Origin: JBAZTO01 sp041661865
GTDB lineage: Bacteria; Planctomycetota; Phycisphaerae; SM23-33
Assembly: GCA_041661865.1 (NCBI GenBank)
Contig: JBAZTO010000018.1
Coordinates: 1 to 64,000, forward strand
DNA length: 64,000 bases
Direction: 5' to 3'
Part shown: positions 60,868 to 64,000 of the stretch, piece by piece
How the letters are laid out: every line of letters starts with the position of its first letter
Numbering within the stretch: position 1 is the first letter of the stretch
Notes under the pieces: generated by a model
The model's database searches: none
Told to the model about the DNA's origin: nothing
The model's input: the letters and a program-made list of their open reading frames with translations, nothing else
Translations under genes and position numbers: made by a program

Positions 60868-62448
60868 TCAATGTTCGCCAATCAATCGCAGGCTGTCTTC
60901 GAGCGCCGCAAGGCAGACATCGCGGTGGGTATCAGGCTTGTCATTGTCGCGTTCAACCGCCATCCCTTGGAGACAGGAGAGGCAACCAAGGACCACTCGC
61001 GGCGCGAACTGCGACCTGGAAACATCCTGATCGTACAGATACCTCTCCACCAGTCCCGCTCGGTCGTAAAGTCCCCAGCCGATCGAGTCATGGGCGTTAA
61101 GCTTGTACTTGACGAACTGGATATGCGGATCCTCAAAGCAAGCTTCGGTAAGCCACTGGAAGCCTATGAGCTTGTCACCGTCGCAGAGGAAATTCTGCAT
61201 CATGTTCGAGCCGTTCGAGAACACCAGGGGCGCCGCAACGGCCTCCAAAGCCGGCCGCAATCTGGATACGGCGTTACGGAAAACCGGCACCTTCATCCAC
61301 GGACCCCCGCGTTTGATGATCGCGTCCAATTCGCCAACAAGAGTGCGTTCGGGCAACACCTTGCCGACAGGGTGTCGCCGCAGCGGCTCAGTGAATTCTC
61401 TCAAGCGTCTGATGCCCTTGATCAGCAACCGGATACTCAGATCGATCTCCTCGGCACTCTTCTTGAGCCAGAGCACGTTCTTTCCCGGCAGATGGCTCAG
61501 CACGGCCATCGGGCCGACCTCTGGATGCTGGGGATGGGTCGCCGGGCCGGCCAACACTTTCTGGACAGGCAGGCCCAACTCGGCGAGGACCGGCAGCAAT
61601 TGAATTTCCCGTGGCGTGGCACCGACCTCGTTTGGGTATACGAACAGTTCCACGGCCGTGTCTTGTCCGTCCACGAGGCGACAGTTCGCGACGAGGGGAT
61701 AGCGGTAGTACCACGTCGCCGGCGTCAACTCCACGATCTTGGCTCCATCGGGAACTGCCGACAGAATCAGTCTCGCCTGGAACTCATCGAGGGTGTCGGG
61801 CAGATGGCTGGTCGGCTCGCTGTCGCGCATTTTGGGCAGCTTCAGCAGGACTGCCTGCTTGAACCGATCATCGGGAGCGTTCTGGTGCAGTGTCTGTTCA
61901 ACCATGTTCATCATCCTTTCCTTGAGCCGGCTGCGCGACGCGCTGAGCCGGTTCTTGACTGTGCCGACGGGGACTTCCAGAAAGTCGGCGATGTCGTTCT
62001 GCGAATACCCATTGATGTAGAACAGGGTCGTGACCTCACGCTGCTCAGCCGGAAGCTGCCGGATGGCCTTGAGAACCTCGTCGCGCATTTCTCTCTGCTC
62101 CATGCCCGCCAGGGGCGGCACTGCCTCTGCCGGCAGGCCCGCCGCGTCGTCCAATGCGACCATCGGCACGGCCTTCTGCCGCGTTAGGTGGCCGCAGCGG
62201 GTCGACACGATCCGCCGGAACCAGCCGGGGAATGCTTCGGGCCGATCAAGCTGGGCCAACTTCTCGAAGGCGAGAATGAAGGCTTCCTGCGCCATGTCCT
62301 CGGCCAGGTGAAAATCGCCCAGGAGGGCGTAGGCATAGCCGCAGGCCATATCCCGGAACTGCTCGACGAGCCGGCCATAGGCTTCGATTCGCTCGTCGCG
62401 GGTGGCGGCGCTTGTCGCACGGGTCACAATGTCACGTATCTGTTCCAC
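60868..62448 (-). CDS. ECF sigma factor fused to an APH-like pseudokinase domain
   Basis: This 526-residue protein has an N-terminal ECF sigma factor. Region 2 (residues ~28-95) carries YALLGDFHLAEDMAQEAFI and PGWFRRIVSTRCG. Region 4 (~125-180) has LPAEQREVTTLFYINGYSQN, then VPVGTVKNRLSASRSRL. The C-terminal ~330 residues look like an aminoglycoside-phosphotransferase fold: EIQLLPVLAELGLPVQKVLA as the N-lobe and LVFSNGSNMMQNFLCDG as the catalytic loop. The HGD signature is NGS, so the catalytic Asp is Ser 414; Asn 419 is kept. The DFG-like Asp is Gln 431. It is likely a sigma factor with a non-catalytic ligand-sensing module. GTG 62448 follows GAGGA. Confidence 0.85.
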   Translation of the reverse strand: MEQIRDIVTRATSAATRDERIEAYGRLVEQFRDMACGYAYALLGDFHLAEDMAQEAFILAFEKLAQLDRPEAFPGWFRRIVSTRCGHLTRQKAVPMVALDDAAGLPAEAVPPLAGMEQREMRDEVLKAIRQLPAEQREVTTLFYINGYSQNDIADFLEVPVGTVKNRLSASRSRLKERMMNMVEQTLHQNAPDDRFKQAVLLKLPKMRDSEPTSHLPDTLDEFQARLILSAVPDGAKIVELTPATWYYRYPLVANCRLVDGQDTAVELFVYPNEVGATPREIQLLPVLAELGLPVQKVLAGPATHPQHPEVGPMAVLSHLPGKNVLWLKKSAEEIDLSIRLLIKGIRRLREFTEPLRRHPVGKVLPERTLVGELDAIIKRGGPWMKVPVFRNAVSRLRPALEAVAAPLVFSNGSNMMQNFLCDGDKLIGFQWLTEACFEDPHIQFVKYKLNAHDSIGWGLYDRAGLVERYLYDQDVSRSQFAPRVVLGCLSCLQGMAVERDNDKPDTHRDVCLAALEDSLRLIGEH

Positions 62449-62577
62449 ACCAATTCCTCTTGCAGAAGGCCTTCTACAGAAATGATCCCGATCCGGCCGT
62501 CAAGGATTACCAAAATTGGAGGAATTCCGCGACTTTTTGCTGTCGCGAGGAATGGCTGTAAGAGCCTATCCCAGAAC

Positions 62578-62685
62578 GTAGCATGGGCATCTTGCCCATG
62601 AGTATCACGGGCGTCCCGCCCGTGCAAATCCAGAAAAACATGGCCAAGATGGCCATGCGACTCACGGGCGAGACGCCCGTGCTAC
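62578..62685. repeat. Inverted copy of the GTAGCA...TGCTAC hairpin element
   Basis: This 108-base element begins GTAGCA and ends TGCTAC. It holds four hairpins of the form CAYGGSC-N5-GSCCRTG. Its first ~48 bases match, inverted, the core of the element at 10709-10796. The flanking CCTATCC and GGATAG are a degenerate version of that element's terminal repeats. It lies between the sigma factor gene and cydB. Confidence 0.6.
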
Positions 62686-62706
62686 GGATAGTCAGAGAGG
62701 CCCGGC

Positions 62707-63714
62707 TCAATAGCCGTCGTGCGCCGAGACATTCCCGCGGAAGACGCGGTAGAGGTAGAAGTTGTACAGCAGCATCACGGGGATCAGCGGGCCGATGCCG
62801 TAGAGCATGAAGACCAGCGTCGGGGTGCTGGAGGCGGCGGAGGTGACGGTGATCGTCGGGGGCACCAGGTAGGGATACACCACCGAGACCCCGCCGACAA
62901 ACGTGGTGGCGAAGACCAGGAGGCTGGCTGCAAAGGGCAGCCGCCGAAACCGCCGCCAGATCGTGCTGAGCAGCAGCATCGAGAAGGCGAAGACGGCCCC
63001 CACCGCCATCGCCCAGGTGAAATACCGGCCGGGGTCGCGCAGCCAGCGCTGCGAGATGGAGTCGTACACCAGCGGCATGGACAGGCTGATGGCCAGCACC
63101 GACACGGCCATCAGGATCGAGGATATCAGCGTCATCCGGTGAACCGAACGCTGCATGTCCCGCCCGGCCTTGGCGAGCAGGTACGACGCCCCGAGCATGA
63201 CGTAGCCGAAGGCGACCGCCACGGCGATCATGATCGAGATGGCGTTGAACCAGTCCCATGGCGTGCCGGCAAACCGGCCCCCCTCGGAGGCACGGATACC
63301 TGTCAGCAGTCCGCCCAACGCCAGGCCCTGCCCCAGCGCCGCCAGCAGGCTGCCCAGGCCGAAGGCGATCTCCCACGGCCGCTTGGCCTGCGAGTGCTCG
63401 CGGAACTCAAATGACACGGCCCGGAAGACCAGCCCGAACAACATCATCATGATCGGGATGTACAGGGCGTTCAGCGCCAGGCTGTAGACGATCGGGAAGG
63501 CCCCGAACAGTGTCCCGCCGGCCAGCACCAGCCAGGTCTCGTTGGCGTCCCAGACCGCCCCGATACTGGCCATCATCGTCGCGCGATGCCGCGGATTGCG
63601 GACAAAGATGGACAGGATGCCGATGCCCAGATCAAAGCCGTCCAGCACGACGTAGAGCACCAGCATCAGGCCCAGCAGTACCGCCCAGAGGTGAGCCAGA
63701 AAAGCAGCGTCCAT
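62707..63714 (-). CDS. cydB: Cytochrome bd ubiquinol oxidase subunit II
   Basis: This 335-residue membrane protein has about eight helices. The opening LWAVLLGLMLVLYVVLDGFD, with GIGILSIFVRN, is diagnostic of CydB. WDANETWLVLAGGTLFGAFP, then YSLALNALYIPIMMMLFGLV and FRAVSFEFRE follow. Cytochrome bd reduces O2 at very low concentration and protects oxygen-sensitive metabolism, which would suit an anaerobic or microaerobic planctomycete. GGGAGG lies seven bases upstream of ATG 63714. It directly follows cydA (one-base overlap). Confidence 0.93.
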   Translation of the reverse strand: MDAAFLAHLWAVLLGLMLVLYVVLDGFDLGIGILSIFVRNPRHRATMMASIGAVWDANETWLVLAGGTLFGAFPIVYSLALNALYIPIMMMLFGLVFRAVSFEFREHSQAKRPWEIAFGLGSLLAALGQGLALGGLLTGIRASEGGRFAGTPWDWFNAISIMIAVAVAFGYVMLGASYLLAKAGRDMQRSVHRMTLISSILMAVSVLAISLSMPLVYDSISQRWLRDPGRYFTWAMAVGAVFAFSMLLLSTIWRRFRRLPFAASLLVFATTFVGGVSVVYPYLVPPTITVTSAASSTPTLVFMLYGIGPLIPVMLLYNFYLYRVFRGNVSAHDGY

Positions 63715-64000
63715 CACCGCACCTCCCTCGATGGCACGTCGATCGGGCTTGTCAGGTCCGGCCCCTTCCGCATGAATCGGGCCAGGACTCCGAGGAAAAC
63801 GCCCAGCAGCAGCACGTAGACGACGAGGTAGCCGATCAGGCTCGCCGCTGTCGGGCCGGCTTCGAGAATCGAGACTCCGTCGGAGGTCCGCTGCACGCCG
63901 TAGATGACCCACGGTTGCCGGCCGACTTCGCGCACAATCCAGCCCAGGTCAGTGGCCAGGAACCCCAGCGGGATCGACCAGACCCAGCAGGTCCAGAAGC
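63714..64000 (-). CDS. cydA: Cytochrome bd ubiquinol oxidase subunit I, C-terminal part
   Basis: The gene runs off the window edge at 64000. The visible part encodes the end of CydA: IPLGFLATDLGWIVREVGRQ, then PWVIYGVQRTSDGVS, a final membrane helix ASLIGYLVVYVLLLGVFLGV and a short tail. GWIVREVGRQPW is a typical CydA C-terminal segment. The stop overlaps the cydB start by one base, so cydA and cydB form an operon. Confidence 0.9.
   Translation of the reverse strand, partial: FWTCWVWSIPLGFLATDLGWIVREVGRQPWVIYGVQRTSDGVSILEAGPTAASLIGYLVVYVLLLGVFLGVLARFMRKGPDLTSPIDVPSREVR

Noticed and set aside
60460..62187. A 575-codon plus-strand frame opposite the sigma factor fusion
   Set aside because: The minus strand has complete sigma motifs; the plus-strand frame has no recognisable domain and begins within the palindrome array.

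Overview
The window is GC-rich bacterial chromosome with densely packed genes. It most likely comes from a planctomycete of the Phycisphaerae type. This rests on the 16S rRNA gene (58497-60053), which looks planctomycete-like and stands alone without a linked 23S or 5S gene. Supporting signs are a PEP-CTERM protein, a TIGR03790-family protein, a DUF2617 protein, a Rho factor with a long low-complexity N-terminus, and many hairpin-forming intergenic repeats. No phage, plasmid, CRISPR array, complete insertion sequence or tRNA gene was recognised.

Layout. 1-1.4 kb: a TIR-domain protein, possibly defence-related. 1.4-7.6 kb: housekeeping genes gph, rho, coaE and bioF, divergent from guaB. 7.7-14.5 kb: a lipoprotein, a PadR regulator with its membrane target and a well-formed operator-promoter, a TIGR03790 protein and a lipoprotein esterase. 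13.4-18.2 kb: a minus-strand run hisF, pilT, a PilB-like ATPase whose catalytic residues are lost, and a CvpA-type membrane protein. 18.3-24.7 kb: a lipoprotein, a TPR/HEAT exported protein, then a histidine kinase with a broken N-terminus, a PH-domain membrane protein and an OmpR-type regulator. 24.8-29.1 kb: DUF2617, then an overlapping operon of tandem LPS-kinase-like domains, a family 9 glycosyltransferase and DUF2062. 29.2-37.3 kb: mixed metabolism and translation genes (hydrolase, trpE, ROK kinase, rsmB, fmt, a ferritin-like protein).

37.3-51.1 kb is a surface-polysaccharide region on the minus strand. rfbF, rfbG and rfbH should take glucose-1-phosphate to a CDP-3,6-dideoxy-4-ketohexose. 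A reductase/epimerase, a thiamine-diphosphate enzyme, an HpcH-type aldolase and a HAD phosphatase follow. This combination suggests a branched (yersiniose-like) sugar. Further along are a sugar C-methyltransferase-like protein, a family 2 glycosyltransferase and a YfhO-like membrane protein, with a PEP-CTERM gene and a glycosyltransferase stump between them.

51.5-57.8 kb holds phoU, an HD-GYP protein, an ABC exporter with an added PH-like domain and zinc ribbon coupled to DUF1854, and a coiled-coil membrane protein. 57.9-60.2 kb is the solitary 16S gene with two upstream promoters and a terminator. 60.3-62.4 kb holds a palindrome array and an ECF sigma factor fused to an APH-like domain that lacks its catalytic aspartates. 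cydB and the end of cydA close the window.

The least conventional items are the sigma factor-pseudokinase fusion, the PilB-like pseudo-ATPase beside an intact PilT, the CDP-sugar cluster with its aldolase/phosphatase pair, and several families of inverted-repeat elements between genes.
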